From Trissonchulus latispiculum (lineage: Eukaryota > Nematoda > Enoplea > Enoplida > Ironidae), in the NCBI GenBank assembly GCA_030248195.1, contig JASAND010021138.1, positions 26,226 through 90,225 on the forward strand: a DNA stretch of 64,000 nt, written 5' to 3'. Of this stretch, positions 48,701 through 55,595 are shown in pieces. The notes beneath the pieces are model-generated. The model did no database searches. It was not told the origin of the DNA and worked only from the letters and a program-made list of their open reading frames with translations. The translations under genes and the position numbers were made by a program. How positions within the stretch are numbered: the stretch's first letter is position 1; every line of letters starts with the position of its first letter.

Positions 48701-51700
48701 AAATGATAAATTCCGTTACGAAATGACGACAAATGATTTCATTTGGCAAAATTTAACTATATACTTGATTTACACCAAACACCAAACATTGAACATTCAC
48801 AGGTTTGGGACAAATTGAGAATTTAAATTGAGCCCAAATCTAATATTAAAACGATGAAGCACTCTGACAGCTGCCGAATGACATTTGTTATCAGGGATGA
48901 AAACTGGGTCACTTTTTGTGACCCATGACCCACTCGACCCAAACGCAAATTTGACCCAGAGCCAAGGTGGCCCATAAAATTTTAAAATTTAGTGACCCAG
49001 ACCCAACTGACCCAAGAATTTTCCTGACCCGGATCCAAATGACCCAATGGAATAGCGTTACACAAACTGACTTTACCTAACCGAGATTGTCCCATTGTGC
49101 AACTCCCTAACTTTCTTAATTTTTGCAAAGACGCAAGAATAAGTACATTCCACTCATTTTATGAAACTAGATCAACAGTTTGTTTTTTTACAAAGGAACC
49201 AGCTAAACATGGGCTGGCGGTTTTCAATTTTGAAATACTAGATATGCAACCCGAGACAAGGTTTTTTATTTAAAGAAAATGTAAGACGAGGTATCTTTCG
49301 CGATTTCACAAAAGCCCTAACTTTTGATATTTTTGACCAATAACATTAAAATTTTGCACGGGGCATGCACATTCAAAAGTTTAAATTTTCCATAATTAAA
49401 ATTTTAACTTGGTAAGAGGAAGCCAAGGAAGGAAAAAAGGCCAAAATTTTTCTGGAAGCATTTGTACAAGAGTCCATAATTTTCTCCTATATATTAGAAG
49501 ATTCTTTCTATAAGAAGAAATTCTTCTATAATATAAGTAATTTATTATGGACTCTTGATTTGTAGGTTTTTGCATTTAAAACGCTTTAAAACCATTTTGC
49601 TTGCATTATAATTTTAGAAATTCGCTCAGATCGGAAAATTTTCATTACTTTTTCAATAGTGATGGAATTGACAGAAATAATCCAGCCAATGCAGCATTTT
49701 GCCCGGCCATTTTGCTTTTGAGACCTGAGTGGTTGATGCTGTAGAATTTTAGAATTTGTCCACCTTGGTATACGTGCTTTTACTTGTATATGAGTCGACT
49801 CAAATAGAATGGCAAAGCAAGTCACACCTAACTACTGATTTCTGCGAAATGACAACTAAATTTAACTAATTTGTTAGTGATCGCTCCGAAGGCGCGATCG
49901 TTTTTCAGAAATGATGGGTTTATCTTTACAACTAGCTAAACTTCCACCACGACAATTGAAACTTTAAAGATTCGGCAAGGCCCTGTGACCCAGACTCAAA
50001 ATGACCCACTAAAATTGCTGACCCAGACCCACCCTGACCCAAAGGTTTCTCAAAATTAGTGGCCCAAGACCCAGTGACCCAAGCAAAAACAGCGACCCAA
50101 ACGACCCATGACCCATGACCCAGTTTCCATTCCTGTTGGTTATCCAGTTAGTTTATCTATTTAGCAAAAAACTGCTACACTAATCAACTAATCACCAATA
50201 ATTTTCATGCATCAAGACGCCAGCAGGGATCACGGTTATTACACACATTTTTGTTCAGACTTTGGAAAAACTACAAAACAAAGTAATAAGCGCCTATTTT
50301 TTATTTCAGCATGAACGCTACAGCGTCAGAATCAAGTGCTAATTTGCATACGCTGGCCAACTACGTAGAAATGGGCTACCTGTCCGTTCTATTCCTACTG
50401 GGGTTGCCCGTAAACGTTTACGTTTTCATCAAGCTCAGCCAAAACTACTTCTCTCACGTGGCATTTTCCCCGTTCAACCTACTAAAACTAAATCTTAACA
50501 TTTCCGACATGCTAGTCCTCGTGTTCTACGCCATTACCGAACTCCTGTGGATTGTAACCTACAAATGGTACGGGGGCTCCTTTCTGTGTAAGGTGGTGAA
50601 ATTTGGCCAAGTTTTCCCCTTCTACATATCCACGTTTGTGATGCTCTGTATCGCCCTTGACCGGCTGATGACCGTTCATCGAATCCGGCGAATTCAGGGC
50701 AACAACCGACGCGTGAAGCGGTTGTTGGCTGTGGCTTGGGCCGCTGCCACGCTCTGCAGCCTGCCACAACTCCTGGTCTGGGAGGTGGTGGAGTTCTACC
50801 CCGGCTTTTCCCAGTGTACCACAGTTTGGTTCACATGGCGAGTGCATCAGTGTCGCCTGCATGTGACCTACCTAACCTGTAAGGATATGTACATTAGGCT
50901 GTCGGGAGAGGTTTACTACCAGCTGTTTCATATTATTTCGGTGTTTTGGCTGCCGGCCACGGTCATGGCAATTGCCTACATTATCATACGGGTTACCCTG
51001 CTCCGATGTGTCGCCAAAGAGGCGTCGGTACGCCGACGAGCGGTCACCACCATTACGTCAACTCGACCGAGTCAAAACCGCAAAAATGCTGCTCTCAACA
51101 TTAGGGATAAGCTTGCCAGCCTTCTGTCTGCGGAACCGCTGCGCCTAAGACCCCTTAGAAATGTGAATGTTCAAAGGTTTGTTTTAGTTTTTTGTGGCTT
51201 GTGAGTTTGTTAGTAATTTATATTCATGATAAAGTTGAGCCAGGTACTGTAGTTGTAGATACTGCGAGGCAGAGCAGTCTGGAAATAGAAATATTCGCAC
51301 AGTGCCAAGCTAACTAGCAGCAATTTAGTAGCATGGCAAAGTGGTATAAAATATGATAGAAACTTAGGTCAATCACCACTAAGCGGGTATTGCTCTCGAG
51401 CATAAAAAGTTGTCCGATCGCATGCATGAGTGCAAAATATTCTACAGATACATACATAAGCTCTAGCACTTTCCAGCAAATACTTACAGAGTAGACCCAT
51501 TCTTGACCCCCCTCCTGTGTAAACATCTGTGCTCTCCTGTGAGACTCCCATGTAAGAAACGTTTAATTTTATTATTCTTTGTTTTTAGAGACGAGACCCA
51601 TCGAGTTTCAGCCTGGGCCGTTCAGGTCAAATCCAGCATGACCAAGCAAACCATCACCCTGATTTCGGTCTACTTTCTCTGCTGGCTACCCTACAACCTT

Positions 51701-53556
51701 CTGACCCTGTGGGAGTTGATCGACCCGGCCCGGTTCACGCATCGAGCCCGGGAGCTCGACTGGCTGTCCGGCCTGATTCTGGTCAACTCCGTCATCAACC
51801 CATTTCTGTACCACTTTCCAGAGCTGAAACTGTGTCAGCGTCGCTGCGATCAGAATCGCACGTCATCGCAGGCTGTAGAGCAGCCGTTGCAACAGCTGTG
51901 CGCTGACGCGGACGCTGACACGGTCAAGGAGACTCCGCTTATGACCCAGGCGAAGTTCCACGGGATTGGCCGTCTGCCGCTTCTGACGGCTAACGGTCAC
52001 TCCCAGCAGGTGGGCAAAAGCGAGCTTAGCTCTTTCAGCTTGCCTCAAACAACGCTGAATGGGGAACTGCAGGCTTAACCTAGACTAGCCCTTGGCATTC
52101 CTGGCCAACCGCTTGGATGATGGCCGAGTAGTTTGGAGCGGCAAATACGGATAAAGATGGTGGATCGGATCCCAGGTTTCACACGAATTAAAGAAACTTC
52201 AGACAACTTGTTTCGAATATCGTGGATGGAAAACCTAAAATTTCCTTACTTAAATCCAACTATCCAGCTGAGTATCTTGTAACTATTTGTGACAAAGTAA
52301 TGAACCTTGTTAGAACACAAGTCACTATTAATTGTGAGACACTTTCCGAACAATATATATCTATGTTTCCTCAATCGCTTGACCTTGGGCTTTATACGGA
52401 TTGATGTAATGATTTCGTATGCGGAAGAAACGAAAAACCTTTTTCTATGCCAATACGAAAATTTAATTTTTCAAAATTTTAAATTATTTTGAATAATGTG
52501 TCAATAAATATACTATGAAATAAATAAATAAAAGTAATGCCGTATTATTTACAGATGCTTACATGATACCTAATGCTACAATAACGCAAATAATCAACGC
52601 TGCATTTACTATTATTGCACAACTTTTCTAGCCAACTTTAAGCTAATTCTATAGCAAAAGTCAGCATATTAGGAGTTAACAGCTGTCAGCAGCCAGTCTT
52701 AACAATTTATAAAGTTAAATTGACATACACACCTTACTGTTAGCTAAAGTCATTGTCAGATTATTAATTGTTATTAATAATAATTTTATTAATAATTAAT
52801 AATAATAATCTTATTGTTATTAACTTATTCTTTACTATTCCTTGAAACCAACTAGAATGACAAGGTAACAATCATTTACGATCACGCCAACACGCTCAAG
52901 TCGTTCATCTATAATCCCCGCAACTCACACCAGTTTCTTTTGCATTTTCAAAACTCACATACACTACAATATTCCTCCGCAACGATAAATGAGAAAAGGG
53001 CTTAGAATATTTTCCCCTTAGAATTCTTCACAAGGATGGTGTCGATGCAATGAAAACAAATGAAAACTTGTCATAATAAAGAAGAGATTACCGAAAGTAT
53101 GTTAACTTAATTAGCTTAATCAATTAACTTCACCGTTCCACGTCAAAAGTTTGAATACTGAAGAAATCTGTTCCAAAACTTGTAATCGATTATAGTCTCG
53201 ATATTGACTAAACGAAGTCGGTCAAACGAAATTCGAAAAACCGTTACACCGAAAAAGAGCTCACATACCAGTTGGTAGACAGACCGTTTCACCATAGAAC
53301 ATTGTGTCATTGCTGCGGGGAAGTTGTGACAAAGCGGCGGGATCGCTCAGAACCCCGCTCGGAGCCGCCAGCAGTTGACACGCGGCTGACGTCGGCTCCA
53401 GTCGCGTGTCAACTAGATAGTTGACGGCCCAGCAGCCTTGACGAAGGCCGCATTTTGTGATACACTCATTCAGAGAGCGGACTTTGGTCTGAGTTAGCAT
53501 AGACTCAGCAGAGCGCCGGCCCTGGATTATGGCGAAAATCCGACGGCCTGAACAGC
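19631..53556 (-). CDS. Gene B: PAN/apple + ZP domain transmembrane protein (NOAH/NompA-like), 5' end not found
   Basis: Exons resolved: 53556-53269, 37697-37419, 36424-36333, 29903-29726, 26457-26279, 25969-25818, 25411-25269, 24120-24030, 23209-23062, 21025-20851 and 19962-19631. From 37697 to the stop all phases agree (1769 bp, 588 residues plus stop). The order is PAN, PAN, PAN, ZP-N, ZP-C, RKRR, membrane span, short tail. Known: proteins with PAN repeats followed by ZP (Drosophila NompA, C. elegans NOAH-1 and NOAH-2) are apical extracellular-matrix components of epidermis and sensory organs. Inferred: this is a member of that family. No signal peptide was found, so the 5' end lies in unrecognised exons or beyond the window. 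Membership of the 53.5-kb exon rests on domain type and phase 1-1 compatibility across a large intron. Confidence 0.85.
19981..20005. mobile_element. Solo end of a CAAGAGTACATAAT-family MITE
   Basis: TACTCTTATGTATTATGTAC followed by TCTTG matches the MITE terminus; no partner end is nearby. Confidence 0.6.
20851..21025 (-). CDS. Gene B exon with ZP-protein cleavage site
   Basis: Fifty-eight codons plus one base, from acceptor TTATAG to donor GAGG|GTTTGA. The reading starts SCTKDKDVVIRKRRNIS; RKRR is a furin-type site at the place where ZP proteins are cut from their membrane anchor before polymerising. Downstream is a spacer with potential N-glycosylation sites (NIS and NVT). The phase-1 end joins the last exon to make a Gly codon. 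Confidence 0.85.
21081..21299 (-). mobile_element. Composite SINE, copy 2 (tRNA-Cys-like core 21171-21242)
   Basis: The minus strand shows the same leader as 17975-18033 and the same body motif (CCTAGG..., GGTGCCTGATGCCTCC). The core, however, resembles tRNA-Cys: GGTGTAGTGGTAAGCACGC, then CACTGCAGT around a GCA anticodon, and GGTTCGATCCCC. Confidence 0.75.
21590..22402. mobile_element. hAT-like element with GGGTCA/GGGTCTGGGTCA arms, copy 1
   Basis: The terminal inverted repeat is CAGGGATGGAAACTGGGTCA, with its complement at the right end. The direct 8-bp flank CCGTTCAG is at 21582-21589 and 22403-22410. Both arms are arrays of GGGTC(A/T/G) units; the centre is unique AT-rich DNA with a TTCGCGCCTTCGGCGCGAA hairpin. 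No transposase frame. Confidence 0.88.
22493..22600 (+). mobile_element. tRNA-derived SINE
   Basis: GTGGCGCAGATAGTAAAGCG (D-arm) and a GGCTCGATTCCC T-arm lie between pairing GTCC/GGAC ends. The tail CACTTTTCTTCACATCTTTC follows, shared with 4996-5050 and 6770-6862. Confidence 0.65.
23062..26457 (-). CDS. Gene B ZP domain (five exons)
   Basis: Exons 26457-26279, 25969-25818, 25411-25269, 24120-24030 and 23209-23062. ZP-N begins LRCKPDSMVIQ and includes RLFNGKVSTRN, IAACDQLI and QCGTQ, the classic Cys pattern of the polymerising half. Then come VIFVKYGDGK and LRLICKI. ZP-C includes FQLRILDSSLQPVTEVSIGD, VDLFDENG|CSLDD, KIKFFSFQD and VKPCWKDC. All junction phases agree (0, 2, 1, 2). The last donor (CAG|GTGCCA) is sub-optimal; if it is not used, translation ends three codons later at a TGA (23056-23054 region). 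Confidence 0.9.
24331..24355. mobile_element. Solo end of a CAAGAGTACATAAT-family MITE
   Basis: CACTCTTAGTTATTATGTAC followed by TCTTG, identical to the right end of the element at 27111-27666. Confidence 0.6.
27111..27666. mobile_element. Palindromic MITE carrying a GTACCTGGTGACCCCCCC tandem array
   Basis: The outer ends CAAGAGTACATAATGACTAA and TTAGTTATTATGTACTCTTG enclose about seven tandem units (about 25-27 bp each, containing ACAACTGAGTACCTGGTGAC) at 27187-27375. Next comes an inverted repeat of about 55 bp arms (GTACACAATTGTGCACGAGC and complement) around 27378-27510, then the array again in inverse orientation. The whole element is one large fold-back. Confidence 0.88.
28758..29537. 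mobile_element. hAT-like element with GACCCG arms, copy 1
   Basis: The ends are CAGAGTTGG(C/A)(T/G)CCGGGTCC in inverted orientation. The 8-bp duplication GAACAGGC is at 28750-28757 and 29538-29545. The arms are arrays of GACCCG/CGGGTACC units and the centre is unique. 780 bp, no transposase. Confidence 0.88.
29726..36424 (-). CDS. Gene B PAN domain preceding ZP (two exons)
   Basis: Exons 36424-36333 and 29903-29726, joined in phase 0. The first reads QCHFLLRSGEG and ends RTDDCK. The second starts ELCLNSEELTCRSFTFDRS and continues RRCFLSHMSVL, closing with DVDDCVS. Joined, they give a full PAN module (C..lC......C.sf.fd....C.ls). The intron of about 6.4 kb holds a long inverted repeat (31725-33152), a tRNA-Cys-like SINE and a (TTGA)n repeat. 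The 3' junction is in phase 1 and leads directly into the ZP-N exon. Confidence 0.86.
30071..30118. repeat. (TTGA)n microsatellite
   Basis: About eleven GATT/TTGA units with one interruption (GATCGATT). Confidence 0.9.
31007..31080 (+). mobile_element. tRNA-Cys-like SINE head
   Basis: GGTGTAGTGGTTGCACGCC, AACTGCAGTT (GCA anticodon position) and GTGGTTCGATTCCCGG, with GGCACCG/CGGAGCC ends that pair except at one position. It resembles the core of the SINE at 21171-21242. A barely functional tRNA-Cys cannot be excluded, but the anticodon stem is imperfect. Confidence 0.6.
31725..33152. mobile_element. Large fold-back element with CCGGAT-rich arms
   Basis: The ends CCCGGTTCACACTAGGCAAT and ATTGCCTAGTGTGAATCGGG are inverted and AAAG flanks both sides. 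Arms of about 250 bp (31770-32020 and 32605-32868) match closely in inverted orientation. Both are rich in TCCGGT/ACCGGAT. No long coding frame. Confidence 0.8.
33567..33752. repeat. Direct repeat of about 50 bp
   Basis: CGTAATATTGCAATTAAAAG and the following TAATTTTC.TTGATCAAAAAT occur near 33570 and again near 33705. Confidence 0.75.
35735..35805 (-). mobile_element. tRNA-like fragment
   Basis: The minus strand has a TGTGGGTTCGATTCCTACA T-arm and an ACACT/AGTGT stem around TAAAATC. The D-arm and acceptor are poor. Confidence 0.4.
37419..37697 (-). CDS. Gene B PAN/apple domain exon
   Basis: Ninety-three codons, phase 1 on both sides. The reading begins SEDGGCSKLWSFELVPG and continues VGECLASCQKESNCRAAIFN, TTECRLSQ and ENNCHE. 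The pattern C...C..C....C.a..f......C.ls is the PAN core, with an extra outer Cys pair. The acceptor TTGTTTCAG and donor GAAG|GTATAT are good. Confidence 0.88.
38049..38132. mobile_element. Short MITE with GCGTTTCAAAAGA ends
   Basis: GCGTTTCAAAAGA at the left and TCTTTTGAAACGGC at the right enclose repeated CTCCTAAG/CTTAGGAG units. About 84 bp. Confidence 0.7.
38585..38728. mobile_element. Fold-back element
   Basis: TAAAGAAATAATGAAAAACG and its complement form the ends; CCTGCAG and TCCGAAACAGGA inside are also inverted. Confidence 0.75.
39827..39965 (-). CDS. Possible linker exon of gene B
   Basis: An unusually GC-rich 139-base stretch in an AT-rich intron. It is open on the minus strand between an AAGCAG acceptor and an AG|GTAACG donor. 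The peptide is rich in Pro, Glu, Gln and Ser (for example GYSEPEDSSWFAGTAG), like an inter-domain linker. Its 5' phase matches the PAN exon at 53.5 kb, but its 3' phase (2) does not match the exon at 37.7 kb, so another small exon would be needed. The plus strand is also open here. Uncertain. Confidence 0.3.
41128..41290. repeat. GGCCAAT motif array
   Basis: Dense repetition of GGCCAATGGCCGG and TTGGCCG with a central palindrome (TGGCCGAGAAAATCTCGGCCA apart from one base). It may be one arm of a hAT-like element starting TAGTGTTGTGCATTGGCC; no matching second end was found. Confidence 0.65.
43615..44664. mobile_element. hAT-like element with GGGTC/CGGGTACC arms, copy 2 of the CAGAGTTGG family
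   Basis: Left end CAGAGTTGGAAGTGGGTC, right end CAAACTCTG. The 8-bp duplication AGCACACA is at 43607-43614 and 44665-44672. Motif arms lie at 43624-43695 and 44572-44636. A second insertion (44211-44473) sits inside it. Confidence 0.85.
44211..44473 (-). mobile_element. Retroposed fragment nested in the hAT-like element
   Basis: It is flanked by the 14-bp direct repeat GTTTTAATACTTCA (44197-44210 and 44474-44487). The minus strand ends in a short (TGAA)n tail just before the duplication, as in non-LTR retrotransposition. The insert is GC-rich and carries minus-strand frames (for example VSPGIRLVNDWSGDFLTLNY) broken by frame changes and stops. Source unknown: a 5'-truncated LINE or a processed transcript. 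Confidence 0.75.
45226..45295. mobile_element. Remnant of a CAAGAGTACATAAT-family MITE
   Basis: It ends CGCTCTTATGTATTATGTAC then TCTTG, preceded by an inverted GAGTATGACGCTTTTGTCAC segment. Confidence 0.6.
45671..45717. repeat. (ATT)n microsatellite
   Basis: An uninterrupted run of about 15 ATT units. Confidence 0.95.
47059..47344. mobile_element. Fold-back element with perfect 48-bp arms
   Basis: The left arm 47059-47106 and right arm 47297-47344 are exact reverse complements (starting TTATCGTAACGAAGTCACTT). The loop contains repeated CACTTATAATT(A/G) units. Confidence 0.9.
48892..50135. mobile_element. hAT-like element with GGGTCA arms, copy 2
   Basis: The ends CAGGGATGAAAACTGGGTCA and TGACCCAGTTTCCATTCCTG match those at 21590-22402. 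Flanks TTTGTTAT and TTGGTTAT are an 8-bp duplication with one change. Arrays of GACCCA/GGGTCA lie in both arms, and the centre contains the related CGATCGCGCCTTCGGAGCGA hairpin on the minus strand. A small MITE (49467-49557) is nested within. It ends 175 bp before gene C. Confidence 0.85.
49467..49557. mobile_element. Small fold-back MITE (CAAGAGTCCATAAT ends)
   Basis: CAAGAGTCCATAATTTTCTC and TTATTATGGACTCTTG form the ends; the inside is an AGAAGATTCTTTCTATAAG palindrome. Nested in the hAT-like element. Confidence 0.75.
50298..50310 (+). promoter_or_regulatory. Splice acceptor one base before the gene C start codon
   Basis: A pyrimidine-rich TTTTTTATTTCAG ends one base before the ATG at 50311. 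Either a 5' UTR intron ends here or, as is common in nematodes, it is a spliced-leader trans-splice site. A transcript would decide. Confidence 0.55.
50311..52078 (+). CDS. Gene C: seven-transmembrane peptide receptor, gnrr (GnRH/AKH receptor-related) type
   Basis: Exons 50311-51176 and 51589-52078, joined in phase 2; 451 residues plus stop. The N-terminus has NAT and no signal peptide. TM1 includes FLLGLPVNVYVFIKL and TM2 LNLNISDMLVLVFY. The first loop reads YKWYGGSFLCK with the disulfide Cys. TM3 ends CIALDRLMTVH, with DRL in place of DRY. TM6 reads FLCWLPYN and TM7 NSVINPFLY. These are class A rhodopsin-family marks, and LxxLY(x)WxxxYKWYGG with DRL resembles nematode GnRH/AKH-receptor-related proteins. 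The ligand is unknown. The third intracellular loop is long and basic and spans the 412-bp intron. The gene lies antisense inside a gene B intron. Family-level call firm, subfamily tentative. Confidence 0.9.
52503..52524 (+). promoter_or_regulatory. Poly(A) signals of gene C
   Basis: AATAAA occurs at 52503 and again in an overlapping cluster just downstream, about 425 bases after the stop codon. Confidence 0.5.
53269..53556 (-). CDS. Gene B PAN/apple domain exon (most 5' one seen)
   Basis: Ninety-six codons between a TTTCAG acceptor and an ACTG|GTATGTGAG donor, phase 1 on both sides. The reading opens GCSGRRIFAIIQGRR and continues SLNECITKC, CWAVNYL and ACQLL, ending near TVCLPTG. The spacing of Cys residues (C..C..C..C) with NEC..KC and C.L fits a PAN module encoded in one symmetric exon. 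It could belong to another PAN gene, but the next exons downstream on this strand continue the same fold. Confidence 0.75.
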
Positions 53557-55270
53557 CTGAAATAATTTAAATTTAAATTAAAATTAAAATTAAAAATTAA
53601 AATTAAATTTAAGTTAATTGTTAATTTGAAGAGTTTTTATTATGAAAATAATGCTCCGATAATCATAAAATGATTAGAGGAATGTAACAAGGGATAATAT
53701 TAATTTGCATGCGATTGTTATCAGGCAAATAATATGTTTTATTTTTGTTAGTCACATAAGGTAATAAAACAAAATAAGGATTAACAATGTTTTCAAAAAA
53801 AACAAGTTCCCATACCATCTTGTGAATGGGTTGATTTTGGAAAGTAAGTGAAAATTACAGTCATAAATCCAATTGCCATCCATTCCATATTTCTATAAAA
53901 ATAAACAGAACAGATTAAACAGTGACTTGATGAAAACTTACTTGTACCTACTGTACCTACTTACCTACTTGTACAGATATATTACAAAAATGATCGAAAG
54001 ACTTTTCAAATGCAACTATCATATCTCCAATACTGAGTTAAACTTTTATTTCACAATTCAAAGATGTGTCGAGTATATTTTTTGCACATCATTTTTTGAG
54101 CGAGCTCCCTTTTAAGGATTAAATCAAAATTTGAGCTAATAGTGTTGATGCCTTTTAGAGGCATTTAAAATCCTTAAAATGTGTCTTTATTGAAATTCAG
54201 AGTAACTAGTTTCGAACTGAGAACTAAGTCTATTTTGACAACTTAAGGAAAAGTGCAACTTGATGCCATTCTTCGACGGCCCAGTAGTCACAATGCTTTC
54301 TCTAATCTTCCTTGAGCAATGCTTAATTTAGCTATTCTTAGCAGGTACAAATCAATTACTGTGTGAAGGCAAAATGATTTTGCGATCGTCAAGAATGTCA
54401 TAACCTTAAGCTCTAACGATAATCGAATCTAAAATATCGAATTTAGCGAAATCTAGAAATTTTGTGATATTTGAATTTTGAACTAAGCGTTGTCGAAAAT
54501 ATGCTCGTACCAAAGTTTAGCTGAACTGGTATTCAAAATTACTTTAAAAATTAAACTTTAAAATCCATTAAAAATTTTAAACGGTGGGGAATAAGGGGTA
54601 ACCCTGAAAAAAACCCAAATTCTAGTTCCTGCTGCATTGTCTGGCATCAAGACCTGAAGGAAACCAGAAAAATTGATCAATAGGGAAAATCATATTTTCT
54701 ACGAATCTTTAGAATACCTTCAGAAACTCATAAATAGACCGTCCTAACCTTTGTGACCTCTAAACTAAGGACAATCAATTTTCGCCCAACAAAAGGCAGA
54801 AGACAGTTTTAATTGTCACTTCAGAAATAATTGTTAAACACTCCCTATCAATTTCAACTCTTTCAAATTCCCCGAAATAGAAATATTTTCTGAGAAAGTG
54901 GAATTTTTGTGAGAAGCGCTGGAAAATTCGCTTTCCTCAAAACTCCACAATACGTGTGAGCATTCTTGTTGCCATAACATGACACATTAATTTATTGCGT
55001 GCGACTACGTAATAGTAACAATCTGGAAATCGTGGGTTTGAGTCTCAACAATGCGTCGAATTTTTGGGCTCTTGCACTTCCCCTCCCCCAGCCATAACTT
55101 TTGAGTTTTTTGACCAATAACTTTGAAATTTGGTATGGGTGCATACTGGAGGCTTATGAATACAAAAATTCAAAAATTTTAAAAAATTTTAAATTTTTGT
55201 TTGGTAAGGGGGCCAAGGGGAACCAAAACATTTTTTGAAAAAAAAATTGGTAAAAACTTGCATAGGGGGG

Positions 55271-55434
55271 TTTTCAGGGGCGCTTAGCACGAATCTAAAG
55301 ACTGTTTTTCGTTTCAGCTTTTCGTTAGCTCAGAATACGCTAAAGTTGTAAGCTTAACATGTAAGCTTATACTGAGCTAACGAAAAGCTGAATCGAAAAA
55401 CGGATTTCAGATTCGTGTCCAGCGCCCCTGAAAA
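55271..55434. mobile_element. Fold-back MITE with CAGGGGCGCT ends
   Basis: Arms of about 62 bp: TTTTCAGGGGCGCTTAGCAC through GCTTTTCGTTAGCTCAG, and the imperfect complement at 55371-55434. The ends resemble hAT termini, but no 8-bp duplication is evident. Confidence 0.75.
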
Positions 55435-55521
55435 CGTGATCGTGCCCTTCAATACTAGATTGGTTTGCCAAATTATAGTAGTGAGTTTGGGAACGAATTC
55501 AAACTTAAGCTTAGTTTAATT

Positions 55522-55595
55522 GTTGGCTCAATCTCAATCGGCAGAGCGTTGGCCTAGATCGCCAGCGGTTGTGACTTCGATCCCCACCCAGGACC
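55522..55595 (+). mobile_element. tRNA-like SINE head
   Basis: GGCTCAATCTCAATCGGCAGAGCG (D-arm region) and GACTTCGATCCCCACCCAGG. Same type as 9818-9892. Confidence 0.5.
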
